Shown here: positions 43,370 through 54,450 of the stretch, piece by piece
Layout of the letters: each line of letters opens with the position of its first letter
How positions within the stretch are numbered: position 1 is the first letter of the stretch
Origin: Acanthochlamys bracteata
Lineage: Eukaryota; Streptophyta; Magnoliopsida; Pandanales; Velloziaceae
Direction of reading: 5' to 3'
Assembly: GCA_019914995.1 (NCBI GenBank)
Contig: CM034126.1
Location: 12,405,001 to 12,469,000 of the forward strand
DNA: 64,000 bases
Position numbers and translations under genes: made by a program
Notes under the pieces: model-generated
What the model saw: the letters and a program-made list of their open reading frames with translations, nothing else
Database searches by the model: none
Told to the model about the DNA's origin: nothing

Positions 43370-43888
43370 TCACTTTGGTGAAAAAGCACTCCCTCTATCT
43401 CTCCTACCACCACCAATATTCCGCTGCGGCGTCGCCGGCAATCGCGCTGAGAACCCCCGGAGAAACGGTGGCGGGGGAGAGTTAGAGCCCGAACCACCGC
43501 TACCACCAGTATTCATAGCTTCATCCTCGAAGTTTAGTGCGTAGCTATGCGAATCGTACCTGAAGTCGGCCGATTTCCGGCGCCGGTGATAGTGATGGTG
43601 GTGGAACTCATGCGAAGCTTTGGCGTGAAACTCGTGCGCTTTGAGATTGAGTTCGTGGGCTTTTGATTTTATCCATGAAGAAGGAGAACGGAGGAGAGAC
43701 GAAGGAGACCGGAGACGGGTTGAATAGGAATCGTCGGAGCCTGCCGGAGAAGAATCAGTTGAGCCACCGCTGCTGCCGGGTGTGGGAGATGGACGGAAGC
43801 ATGTTGTGAGATTGAGTTGGGAGAGGTGGAGGTGGCGTGGCTTCGATCGTGCCGGCGGCGATGGGCCGTCGGAGTAATTTGCTTCCAT
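43370..43888 (-). CDS. uncharacterised plant-specific protein, 172 aa, single exon
   Basis: An uninterrupted ATG-to-stop frame has clear protein character: Ser/Pro-rich, low-complexity N-terminus (PSPTPGSSGGSTDSSPAGS), then SPSSWIKSKAHELNLKAHEF and a His-rich stretch (HEFHHHHYHRRRK). The block SADFRYDSHSYALNFED follows, then a Gly/Ser/Pro linker and a C-terminal FLRGFSARLPATP. SADFRYD...SYALNFED and FSARLP are conserved in a family of small plant proteins that I recognise but cannot name functionally. There is no signal peptide or membrane helix. Codon use is GC-rich compared with the flanks, which supports coding. It lies about 470 bp downstream of the oxidoreductase start region on the same strand, so they are separate transcripts. 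Confidence 0.8.
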   Translation of the reverse strand: MEANYSDGPSPPARSKPRHLHLSQLNLTTCFRPSPTPGSSGGSTDSSPAGSDDSYSTRLRSPSSLLRSPSSWIKSKAHELNLKAHEFHAKASHEFHHHHYHRRRKSADFRYDSHSYALNFEDEAMNTGGSGGSGSNSPPPPFLRGFSARLPATPQRNIGGGRRDRGSAFSPK

Positions 43889-45560
43889 CGTTAACCCGAA
43901 AAAAGAAAAAATTAAGTTGAAATCTATTACTATCCAGAATTTTACTTTTTTGGGGGTAAATTTTTAAGTAACAAGAACAGTTTTTTTCTAAAATTTAATG
44001 ATCAAATTTCAGAAATTATTTTGTTTTTGAGTAGAGAGGTGAGGAAATATAGAGAAGGGAAGGAAAGAGATGGAAATAATTTTAGTTAAATTGGTGCGTT
44101 CTTTACCATCCAATTTTTTGCAAAGTTGTTTCTAATTAAATTTTTTTGGTGGATTGGATTAAGGATTATTCTAAATTGAGCTCTATTTCTAAATTTATCA
44201 CAGTTTTGTAGAGTTATCAGAAACAAGAATTTTAAAATAGAAGCTAAAATCTAGGAATACACTAGGATTTATATATTTTTTAGTTAAACTTTCTTTGTTT
44301 TTTATTTTATGCAAATATTGAATTCGTTGGCCATTTAGGATTAAATAGGAAAGCTTTCTTTATTATAAAATTATTAATGTTTTAACAAAAAAATTAATTT
44401 TAAAATAAAATAAACATGCCTTCATATACAGTCCATTTACATGAGATTATGCAAGCGACATGTACATGTTTGGAATTGCTTATCAAAAGTTTTTTTTTAA
44501 TTTTTTTCTTATTTCATATTTTTCAATACATATTTTATAAATATATAAAAAATTTATTTAAAAATTTAGAAAGTGTAAAAAAATTTTACGTAATGAGATC
44601 TTTTTATTACATATTTTTATTATTTTTTTAGAAATAAAAAAAATAAAATTTATTTTTTTAAAAAAATAAAAATATTTTTTATTTTATAAATAATTTCAAA
44701 CGACACCTTTAGGGTTTGAGTGTTTGTTGTTAAACAGTGAATTGAGTGTTTGGCAACTGCTGTTTTTTGTTAAAATAAGCTGTTTTTCTTTTGCTTGAAA
44801 AAAAAGCATCAAACTGATGCTTTTCATAGAAGCAGCGCGGAGCTTTTCCTTCCATCATTGATGAAAATACGTTTTTGCTCATATTAAGTTAAAATAATTA
44901 CAGAGTTTATAAACACTCCTATCATTTTTATTCTTTCTCATTTCTCACTAGTCTCTCTCGATCTCTCGCTCTCGGCTCCTCTTCGCTGCCCCTCCTCTCC
45001 TGCGATGCAAAATTTTCCGCCGCCGTTCTCACCCTCAGTCCGATTATTGAAGTTCTCCAAATATTGTGTCCCTCTTTCTCTAGTTTCTCTTTTGTTCATG
45101 TTGTAGAGATCGTCGGAGCCTTAGCTTCTATTCAATCACCGCCATTGATTTTGAGGAGGTGTTGGTATGTGAAATCGAACCCTTTGTTTGAAGAGATTTG
45201 GAGCAGGACAAAGAGAAATGGTGCTTGCTAAGCAATACCTTTACACATAGATATCGCTCCACATCTACCGTTGCCATCTCTCGCTATGCTGCGGAGATTC
45301 AGATCAGAAGACTCGGCTCTCCGGACAATATCAGTAGATTACCGCGGATTGTTGAGATTGCTGCGGATTTGCTTAGAGATGGTTAACTTTTTTATGAGCA
45401 TATCTTGTTTAAGTTTTGTTTATCAGGTATAACATGCTTCTTTGTGTTTGTTTTCCCTTCATGTGCCTATGTTGATGACGAAAAGGTTATCACATATTGA
45501 TTGCTAAAGAAAGCATTTTTTATATTATAACCTCTATATTGATTATGAGGTTCTTATATT
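43889..45560. other. intergenic region, first part
   Basis: The first 250 bp are the promoter/leader of the 172-aa protein gene. The rest is AT-rich with a MITE-like copy at 44465-44707. A GC-richer, CT-rich block (about 44930-45390) has a 62-codon frame I cannot identify. It resembles a 5' leader and may belong to the decayed gene fragments that follow. Confidence 0.45.
44465..44707 (-). mobile_element. MITE-like element
   Basis: The right end in reverse is GGTGTCGTTTGAAATTATTTA, the family head, and the left end GTTTGGAATTGCTTATCAAA is its inverted partner. The interior contains TTTTACGTAATGAGATCTTT, the family core in reverse. Confidence 0.55.
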
Positions 45561-45564
45561 TGGT

Positions 45565-45662
45565 AAAAAAGAGCCTGAAGTTGAATTATCCCTTGCAATG
45601 GATGCGGTACTGCGAGTGTTCAAAAGTGTCAATGGGATCACGCAAGATGAAGTAGAAAATTA
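45565..45662 (+). pseudogene. possible KH-domain RNA-binding gene fragment
   Basis: The frame EPEVELSLAMDAVLRVFKSV followed by NGI resembles the inter-domain segment (pattern AMDALLRVFKRV) of plant KH-domain proteins. It ends at a stop and lacks any neighbouring KH domain. It is a short match by memory, so uncertain. Confidence 0.35.
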
Positions 45663-45979
45663 AAGTTGCTGTTGTATTTAGTCATTTTGTATAATAATCA
45701 ATGCAAATGTTTAAGTGAGGTTGTAGAAAATTAAAGTTGCTAATTTTGTTATATGCAAGTCTTGCATGTTTTTTAATTTATTTAAATTATCCTCTGCAAG
45801 AGTGTCATTATAATGCAACAAGCCTATTTTGTAAGATGATATATGCTATGCACTTTTGGTGGTTTAGTGACTTACTCTTTAGGCTTCAAGTCCTTTAAAA
45901 TTTTCCTATAGAATAAAATGATATCGTCTAAAATCTTCACTATACCTTTATACTTATTATCTTATTTGCTCTGCTACAG

Positions 45980-46313
45980 TTTGGTGGAGATAAAGTCGCA
46001 TATGCACTCTCTCAAGATTTGAAGGTGCTTGCTTGTGTTGGTAAGACTCTCAAACAGAGAGCAGTAGGAACTACTATAGATGCTATTGCTGCACAAACCG
46101 AGGCCATTAAGGTAGGGATTATAAGCTTATATTGTTGTTTATGGTTTATAAACATATAAAGCTATATTATGGATTACAAATGAAGTTAGTGTCCTATTCA
46201 AAGTTATGTTCTCTGTGCAGGAAATATTAATGACTGAACAATGTTATGGTGGCTTATGAGGCTGTTTAGAAAATTGGAACTGGTAAAGTGGCAACCCAGC
46301 TCAAGCACAGGAA
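45980..46313 (+). pseudogene. cytosolic triosephosphate isomerase pseudogene fragment (two exons with intron)
   Basis: Segment 45980-46111 encodes [19 protein letters not shown], then KTLKQR and AAQTEAIK, a clear relative of the plant cytosolic TPI exon (pattern [20 protein letters not shown]). A GT-AG intron follows. Then 46221-46313 matches the next exon (pattern [20 protein letters not shown]), with an in-frame TAG in place of the conserved Trp and a one-base deletion before the PAQAQEV block. The catalytic Glu of the [11 protein letters not shown] loop is retained as Glu, but the frame is broken. Because the intron is present, this is a DNA-level duplicate and not a processed copy. The remaining TPI exons were not found nearby. 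Confidence 0.8.
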
Positions 46314-46540
46314 GTATGTTTATGGCAATGTTTGGACTTGCTTTTATTTTTTTAGTTGGGATGCATTGTTGTTTTGTGGTGCAATCTTCTGTAAGATCAA
46401 TAAGGTTTGTGATGCAGCTTTATGCTTGTTAGTTTTGAAAAAAGGCTGCTTGTTATTAGTGGCTGGAGCAGTAAAGGCTGATTGAAGAAAAGAAGCTATT
46501 ACTGGCTGGAACAGTCTTGGCTTATTAGTGACTAGTTACT

Positions 46541-46625
46541 GCTAGCTGGTTACAGAAAATTTTAAAGCTATTGGTAGCTGGTTGCAAAAAATTTTAAAGC
46601 TATTGCTAACTGGTTGTAAAAAATT
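46541..46625 (+). repeat. about 32-bp tandem repeat, roughly three units
   Basis: Units containing TAGCTGGTT and AAAATTTTAAAGCTATTG recur at 46541, 46567 and 46599. Looser GGCTGGAGCAGT-like units occur just upstream (46455-46520). It follows the TPI fragment. Confidence 0.7.
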
Positions 46626-47606
46626 ATTATTAAGATGTTATTTCTATTGATTATAACGTGTTATTTGATGTTGAAATGTTATTACTTTTATTTCTAACTT
46701 GATATGAATGGTGATGTTGTTGCTTACTGCTGGCCGGATGATATTACTTATTACGTGATATTTTTAACTTGTTATTTGATGGCTTAAAGTGGGAACCCAT
46801 ATGTTGCAAAATAATATATTCAAGACATAGAAAAATATTATAAAAATTAATTAATTAATTGATTAATTAATTAATTATATATAATTAATATTATATTTAT
46901 ATATTTAAAAGTAATGGGAAAATATTATTACAAAATTAATAATAATATATTTATTAATAGGTTTATAAATACTACTATAAAAAATATTTAAAAAAATATC
47001 TAGAAAATATGTTATAAAAGTAATTTTTAATAAACAAGATAATATATGAAAATAGATTTTTAAATTTAACAATACATCATTTATTATATACCTAAGGATA
47101 TTTTAGTTATTATATATCATTTATTATATACCAAATATATTTTTAATTTTCTTTTACGAAAAAATTTTAAATAATGAAATTTATCCAAACAGAATTTAGA
47201 ATAAAGCAGCTTTCTAATCAAAAATTCAACAGCCGTTTTTTTCGACAAAAGCACATAAACAATAGCTTTCATTCAAAAGCTTTAAATTAAAACTTAAAAC
47301 TAGAACGTTATCTCTTAAACTAAAAGCAAAAAAAGAACATTTTTTAATACATAAAATTTTTTTAATTTAAAATAATATAGATGCATTATACGTCATAAAA
47401 TTTTTATATAAAATCAAATTTATTTCTAGAAATCTCAAAATAATTTTTTTATTAAAAAAAATTCTCATTTTAAGCAAAGTGTAACATTCTCTAAATCTTT
47501 AAAAAGAACATCTTTTGCATCACAATATCGCAAGAACTCATCCGCACAAGATGTAAGTAAGGAATGCGAAGTTAGGCAACATCCATATAGCACTGATAAT
47601 ATTTTG

Positions 47607-47852
47607 AAAACGTTTGGAAATATTTTTGAAATATAGTATTTTTATAATAAAAAATATTTTTATTTTTTTAAGAAATAAATTATATTTTTTAATTTTTAAA
47701 AAAATAATAAAAAATATATAATAGAAAATTTTCACTACGTAAATTTTTCAAATTTCTAGATAAACTTTTTATATACTTATAAAATATATATTAAAAAATA
47801 TAAATTAAAAATTAAAAATCTATTTTTCGGGTAAGCTGAACTAAACAGCCCC
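47607..47852 (+). mobile_element. MITE-like element
   Basis: The head is near AACGTTTGGAAATATTTTTG and the tail is CTAAACAGCCCC. The interior has CACTACGTAAATTTTTC, matching the family core. No target repeat is clear. Confidence 0.5.
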
Positions 47853-47954
47853 TCTGTAGCGCTTGATAAAGAATAACAGCAGTATCTGTTTCAACAGAAA
47901 AGAATGCCTTAAAACATGACAGAACTAGATTTTACTCCTATCTATTCTCAGTAA

Positions 47955-48164
47955 AAGCAGCTAGATGCTTGCAAATACCTTTTTTTTTAAAATTCTAAAA
48001 TAAAAATATTTAAATTTTTTTAAAATACGTTTATTTAAAAAAATAAAAATAAAAATAATAAAATCTCACGACATTTTGTAATTTTAAACTTTAAAAAATT
48101 ATAATATAATATAAAATAAAAAATTGAAATAAAAAAGTTTTTATAAATAATTTCAAACATCACC
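47955..48164 (-). mobile_element. MITE-like element with TAA flanks
   Basis: The right end in reverse reads GGTGATGTTTGAAATTATTT, the family head. TAA lies on both sides (47952-47954 and 48165-48167). It sits close to the 3' end of the DUF863 gene. Confidence 0.55.
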
Positions 48165-48577
48165 TAAAAATCAAGCTTCAGTAACGAACGGTGGAAAACT
48201 CGGCAACCGGGAAGGTTTTTATAAGAAGCTTCACAGGATTGATATCGACATTTCTCACAACAAAAGAATCAGAGGAAATTAACAAAAAGAATACTTGCAT
48301 CTGGATCGGTTTTACAAAAGATGTCAGATTCTGGAAACCAAACATCTTAAGTCCAGAGGAAGAATTTCCTGTGTTTATTACCACTGTACAACCTAAAGAA
48401 GTAGACGAAGCTCAAAGATTGAAAAATGCCCTAAATTTGGGCGGGCAAAGAAAGACATCTACGAATCCACTGGGTCACTACAATTACTTCAGAATTGATG
48501 TGCAGTGGTTCTCTGCCCAACTCTGAACTTACCCCTATAAAAATTGTCATCCCCGTATATAAACTACCTGAAAATGT

Positions 48578-51500
48578 TTAAATCAAAGGGGTTGCAACAT
48601 TACCAGGCGGGAATCTTTGCCTCCTGCATCTCCTTGTTCTTCCCCATCCTACAATGCCAGTCCCTTCAGCCTTATCCAATTGGACATTATTTACCACTTT
48701 CGGTGCTTCATCACATGTCTCTACAATTGGGGTTGCCGCAGCCCGGCATTTTCTTGTGGTGTTTCTTCTTGCTTGCCCAACATGCCATGCTCTTCCTGAT
48801 GCTTTCATTATTCCCCCGAATGCCTGAAGATCCTCCGTAACTTCATTTCTTGACAATGTAATGAGTCCTGGAAGTATATCTTTCTGAAAGTCCCTACGTT
48901 GCCTCCTCCTTCTAGCTTGACCTCTTCGAGGCTTAGTTAGAAGTGAAGCAGCACTTTTTCCATCATCTTTCGAACTCTCCTGTTCCTTGGGTAGAACATA
49001 GTAATTATCTGTCTTGGTTTCTTCAAGTTTTAAAGTTGAGATTTCAAAGGAATCTGAATGCTCATCTTCTGAACATCCTACTAACCCTTCTGCTGGTTTA
49101 CCAGACAAAGCTACATCAGCAAACCAATGCAAGGAATCAGGGTAAGACAAAGGTAATGAAGGCAGTGAACAAGTGTTGGAACAGGAACTCATGTCTTTTG
49201 ACAACACAATTATATTCTTGGCTGCAACTCTCACAAGTGCCTCAGAAGAGCATTCTGATTCCTCTGGTCCATCTGTTTTAATTGAATGATTCCCCACTGT
49301 AAACATATCCTCCTCAATCTGATCAGCAGGAACTTCAAGATCAATAATGAAAGGACGTTTTGCTGAACCACTTGGTCCAGACGTTCTTCCCTGGTCATTG
49401 ACCATATCATCATGCGGAACCTCTGCCAGATCATTCAAGTCAAATTTGATCTTACAAGATGGAGAACATATTTGGGCACTGTCAATGTCTTCTGTTAAGG
49501 AATCCAAAGTGATATTCAAATCAATCTCCTCCCTTGCCGGCTGCAAACTACACTTTGCAGAGATGAAAATTGTTTGTGAGCAATCCTTTTCAACTTCAGC
49601 AAACTGATTACGTGCCGGTTTCATATTAAGCCAAGAAAATCTTTCAGATCCTTGATTGGGTTTCCATTCTCCATCATGGACACTTCTATAAGATTGACCA
49701 AAGAATCCATCATGAATTCCGTTCAACAAAACCTTATTTGAATCAGCATCCTTTACTGATGACATATCCATGGTCTGTGAACCTCTGAAATAGTTTACCA
49801 GACCTTCGCTTTCAGAGTTTTTATGAGCAGCATCATAATGATTCACGTCCAAATTTAGCTTACTGATAGCATGTATTGGGCGGTGAAATCTAGTCAAATA
49901 TGATGCATCAGTACCATGTCTTGGTACAAATCCTGTCTCCTGATTATATTTCCATTCACTAGCTTGACCAGCAGTTTGAGAAGCTGTGTCAAAATTTCTG
50001 CTTTTTAATGTCGATCCACCAAAGCATGGAAGTGCTTGAACTGTAGCAGGAACACGGCTTATACCATTAACTGATTTGCCAAGAGATGGAACAGACTTGG
50101 CAAAGTCCATATTTGAAACAGCTGATAATGAATCATGTACACGAGTTGAAGTAGTAAACCATGTCTCTGTATTACTTTGTTCAGGTAGAAGAATCTCTTG
50201 AGCCCTCCTTAGCTTGGATTCTATGGCTTCATAAGATATTGGATATATCGCAGCTTGGAGGTCCTGACTCCATCCACTTCTGCTAGGACCTAAGAAAGAA
50301 GAAAAGGTATGAGAAGGGCGCCACTAAATTTGTGAAACACGAACGATTACGAGCTACAAACAATGCTTCTTGAATGTGGCCTTCTATTTTTTCCTTTTGC
50401 TTTCATGTTCTATGCTTAGCATAAAGAAGCACTCCACATATGCATCTATTAACACACAGAATAATTTTTGTTTGCCGATATGCAACAAAAACATAATAAT
50501 AAACACAGTAAACTAAGTTAACTCAAAAAACTTTAAGCCTTCATCGTAACCAGAAGAAATTTGAAGTATCTTCGAAAAGATGAATGACCATTCTTTTATT
50601 GCTGACTTAAAAGTAAAAGATATAGATTGCTTCATAAGTTAATAACACCACACTGCAAACATGCTCAAACTCTACTTCCTAGTATACCTTAATCTCTTAA
50701 ACATTTTCTTGAAGGAAAAGGGCTTTAAAAGTGCCATCTTAATAACGTGCCTGAAGTAGAGGATCTCTAGGGTTCTCCGAATGAATGCATTAGGAAAGGG
50801 TTCTACATGCTATGAACATATCATGCCACTAAGAGCGGGAAAACCATGGATAAAAGCTACTTTATAGCTGTAACCAAGGAAGTCTTACCAGCTTCACATT
50901 CAAAGAGTAGTCTTTGCTGATTTGCTTTCTTTTCCTCCGCATACAAAGTGTCTGCGCAGGTTTCTTTACCTCTATGCATGTGTTGGTAGAAGTCTCTATA
51001 GCAGCCTGTAGTTGTTGTAGTCAACTTCATAGATGCATGATCCTGAACCTCTTCTATTTTTCTTTTTGAGTCAAATAAACAAGATGAAGGTGGAATACTG
51101 AACCCTTCATAAGATGCGCCTTGGGTTGGTTCATTCAAGTCAGTAATACTCTGTACATGAGCATGACTTTGTAATATAGTTCCTGACTTCGAACAAACAT
51201 CTACATGGCTGACATCTTCATTCAAGTCATTCAAATCCACCATTTCATCTCCTTCATTCCCTTCTACATCTTCACTATCTAAGTACATATCCCCAGGAAG
51301 TTCAAGGTCAAACGTAATCTTTGATGACACTTTGAGTCTAGCATCCATTGATCTTCTATCCTGAGGAGAACCTCCATTATCTCTAGGAAGCGTAGTAAAT
51401 TTAGCACCATTCTCTCTTAGCAAGTTCAGGGGGTAGTTTGTCCCTATATGCCCTGCAGTAGCACTCCCATAGGTACAGCCATCCAGAGCAGACGTATGAT

Positions 51501-52105
51501 GTGAATTCCATCTGGTTTCAGGACTTTCAAATGGTACTTGAGACAAAGCAGAATTTGACTCAGATGCACCCGTGGATGATGAATGCTTGTGATATTCTTT
51601 CTTAAAGTCATCCATCAGATCCTTCTGTATTCTATAAAGACGGTGGAGTTCATAGACCTGGATTGCAAGCACCATGGAGATATCAATTAACAGAATCGTA
51701 ACCAACTGGAAATTACAATGCAACAGCATATGCACACACAAAAAAAGTATAACGCAAGTATAAGCATACGTGCATGCTTATGCACAGACATGTTAATCTT
51801 TCATGCTTCCATCTCAACAAAATATTCATCACCCATCACCAAGAAATATATTATTGTACTTTGAAGTCTGCCGTCATTACCTGTTTCCTAAATGTAGCTT
51901 CATGCTCAAGCATTATTTGCTTTAGTATTTCCATCTCATGTTCCGAGTGTTCATCGACTTGACGCATGAAGAAACCACCATATAGATGACAGTTTGGTGC
52001 CTTATCTTCATAATAGGAGGACCAACTGTTACTTGCATCTTCATTAAGATCCCTCGTAGGGTAGCAGTCTCGAATGTAGCTTTTGCACTGAACATTCGTT
52101 CCCAT
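48578..52105 (-). CDS. DUF863 family protein, about 901 aa
   Basis: Plant-specific protein of unknown biochemical role. Coding exons (5' to 3'): 51881-52105, 50889-51657, 48578-50289, phase-consistent. The start MGTNVQCK follows a spliced leader (acceptor TTTTCATGCAG just before AAATGG). The EHEMEILKQIMLEHEATFRKQ block running into VYELHRLYRIQKDLMDDF is a diagnostic N-terminal DUF863 signature and looks like a coiled coil. The long middle is Ser/Asp-rich with several DLN words (VDLNDLNED, TDLNEPTQ, IDLNITLDSL, FDLNDLAEVP), which recall EAR-type DLN repression motifs. The C-terminal part has LHWFADVAL, KPRRGQARRRRQRRDFQKD, LPGLITLSRNEVTEDLQ and FGGIMKASG, then an Arg-rich end (GRTRRCRRQRFPPGN), all typical of the family. 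Nuclear localisation is likely from the basic clusters. Arabidopsis At1g13940 is a DUF863 gene next to eIF5A. Confidence 0.93.
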
Positions 52106-54450
52106 TTCTGCATGAAAATAAGAAGCAAACACAAGAAACAGTTACTGCAAAACTCCAAAGATATAAGAAAAAGGGTTGAGAGTATTATTTTACAATCTTC
52201 CCCACCGATAGCAGTCATCTTTGACCCATTCAAAGAAGTAATAGGACACTTCAAGCAGAAAGGGAATTCGAACTTTTTCCAAAAGACATACATATCTTAA
52301 TAAAACTTCATCCACTTCATTAATCAATAACTAATTCTGCAAGTCAAACTTCACAATACGGCCTACACAAAACCTACTTTTCTATTTCTAAAGGACAATT
52401 TCTATCTGCAATCAGCAAAGCTAGCAACATAGCCTGAACTTTAGTGCTTATGGAGTGTAATCCTCCAGACACAAGCTTGTCTGAACACAAATCACCTTTA
52501 AAATCTTAAGTTTCTGTACAAATACAAGCTCCTGTTTTGACTAAAGCTTCTTATGTGAGGTTACCATGCCATCTTAGAGACTCTCAGAAATTTTTATATT
52601 TTTATTTAACAAATGGCTTGATATAAGGCATGCATTCCTTGCTATAAGTATAATCTCTCTCTAATGATAATGCAAGGAAACTTCCAAAATGCATCTAATA
52701 GAGCATACAAATAGTCTCCAATGAAACTCCCATGTTATAAACTTTCAAGTAGACCAATAGTCTACAAACTTTCTAATTAAGAAACTTCGAATAGAACTGT
52801 TGCAAGATGCATTACCAAGTTCCATTCAGCACCAACATTCAGAATTTGATGCTGTTTTCCATTGTACCTAGTACACAGTTGATGGAGTAACCCAGAATTA
52901 ACATGAACAAATGTGAAAAGAACACGCATCCGAATGCTTTGCTGTTCAACAGAACATGCTTACCGCACATTAAGGTAATAAAAAAGTTGTCTGATGACTG
53001 TAAGATAGCTTACCAGTTCCTAGGGCGGAAAATGGATGCAGAGCTCCACCAAACAACAAAACTGACAGGCGATGACAATCCCAAATCTCCAGCAATATGG
53101 AAATTACGCTGGAATTTTAAAATGTTTAATTTTTGCAACAAGCTGTAGCAGCTGTCCAGCTACCGGAGAAATCCTGTCGAGAAACCACGTTTAAGCCTAA
53201 CATAAACAAAAAAGAATCAAGAACATTGAAATGCTAATAAAAGTCGCTCCTTCTTGTTGGACTTCACTGCTTGACACTGTTTTCCTATCTTATATTATTA
53301 CATGTTGTTACTCTTACGTTACATTTGACCTTTCATCTTTATGATCTTCCCAATCTTTGTGCCTGAAATTCATTCAAGCACAAAGCGAGCATTCTGAATC
53401 GCTATTCCAAAAAAAAAAAAAAAAGAGAGAAAAAAAAAGAAGGGGAGAAAGAAAGGCAAGCGTTCAGATTCAATCCTTGCAAAACGTAAAGAACCCCTTT
53501 GTCCAAAATTCAGACAGTATACACCTTTCACCAAACAACCCAAATAACAAAAAACTATCTAACCAATTAAACCCCAAATCTACAATCAAATAAGTAACAA
53601 AAAACACGAAACAACGCCTAGAAAGAGCACAATTTTCCAACAGCTTAATGTCAAAATTCAGACGAAAGCCATCATAACCCAAATTCAGAAAGCAAACAGA
53701 AACACGAGGAGAAAAAGGCAGATGAGTTTGAATACGTTTATAGATCCAAACCAAGGTCTTCTCTGGCCTTCATTTCTCACTCTGACTTCTCTGAAGTGGA
53801 TTGAGCATCATCAAGTGAAACACCCAGATTACCAAAATCCCAGCTTTCCTTCCACCCATGAGAATCTGAATTCCAAGACAAAGCCAAGAGAAGACGAGTT
53901 CAAAGAAAGAGAAAGATTTCGCTGAGATTGGAGAAATTGATAGAATAAAAAACAACTGAATATTAAAAAAGGAAGACTTGAGACTGTAACAAAACTAAAT
54001 TAACAAGGACAACAACAAGAAGAGCACCAAATGGCAGTGAAAGAGAGAGAGAGAGAAAGAAGTGTTGAAAGTTTCTTTTTTTTTTTCTTTCTAAGGCAAT
54101 TGGAAACAAGAACAACAAGATTGAAGAAGAATAAGAACAGGAACAAGAACAAGAGAGAGATCCTAATCAGATTGGGAGACTTCGACCTACTGGGCCAGAG
54201 AAGGAGAGCACAGGAAAGAAAAAGGAGAGATGTTAGAGTGAGAAAGAGACCATCTCTCTTTTTTATAGAGAGAGAAAGAGAAAGATACAGAGAGGGAGGT
54301 GGGGTGATCCCAGATAAGAAAATCTGCCCACAAGAACAAACGAACTTCCAAGAACAGTGACAGAAATTTTGTCCACATCCGGTCTTCCTTTTCTCATTCC
54401 CTCTTTTTCATTCTCTCTCTCTCTCTCTCACTGTAACTAAAACAACAGAA
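52106..54450 (-). other. 5' leader introns and promoter-proximal region of the DUF863 gene
   Basis: A good acceptor immediately upstream of the ATG shows that the leader is spliced. The non-coding first exon(s) probably lie in the GA/CT-rich region 53400-54430, where several purine/pyrimidine microsatellites occur (near 54040, 54270 and 54413). No separate protein gene is convincing. A strong AAGAGAGA-rich tract precedes the likely start of transcription. Confidence 0.5.
54413..54429 (+). repeat. (CT)n microsatellite
   Basis: A short CT run lies in the pyrimidine/purine-biased upstream region of the DUF863 gene. Similar runs of GA lie at about 54040-54055 and 54268-54285. Confidence 0.7.

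Larger units (their letters stand above)
46314..48190. other. intergenic region, second part, repeat-rich
   Basis: It contains a 32-bp tandem repeat (46541-46625), AT-rich filler, a block near 47180-47340 rich in AAAGC/GCTTT words, and MITE-like copies at about 47607-47852 and 47955-48164. No gene is visible. Confidence 0.55.

Noticed and set aside
48191..48526. Plus-strand 111-codon open frame
   Set aside because: It starts with GTG, not ATG, lies opposite the DUF863 3' flank and has no recognisable domain or splice context.
53357..54360. Several Lys/Arg-rich frames in the DUF863 upstream region
   Set aside because: They arise from purine-rich microsatellite DNA (GAGA, AAGA) and are better explained as leader/promoter sequence.
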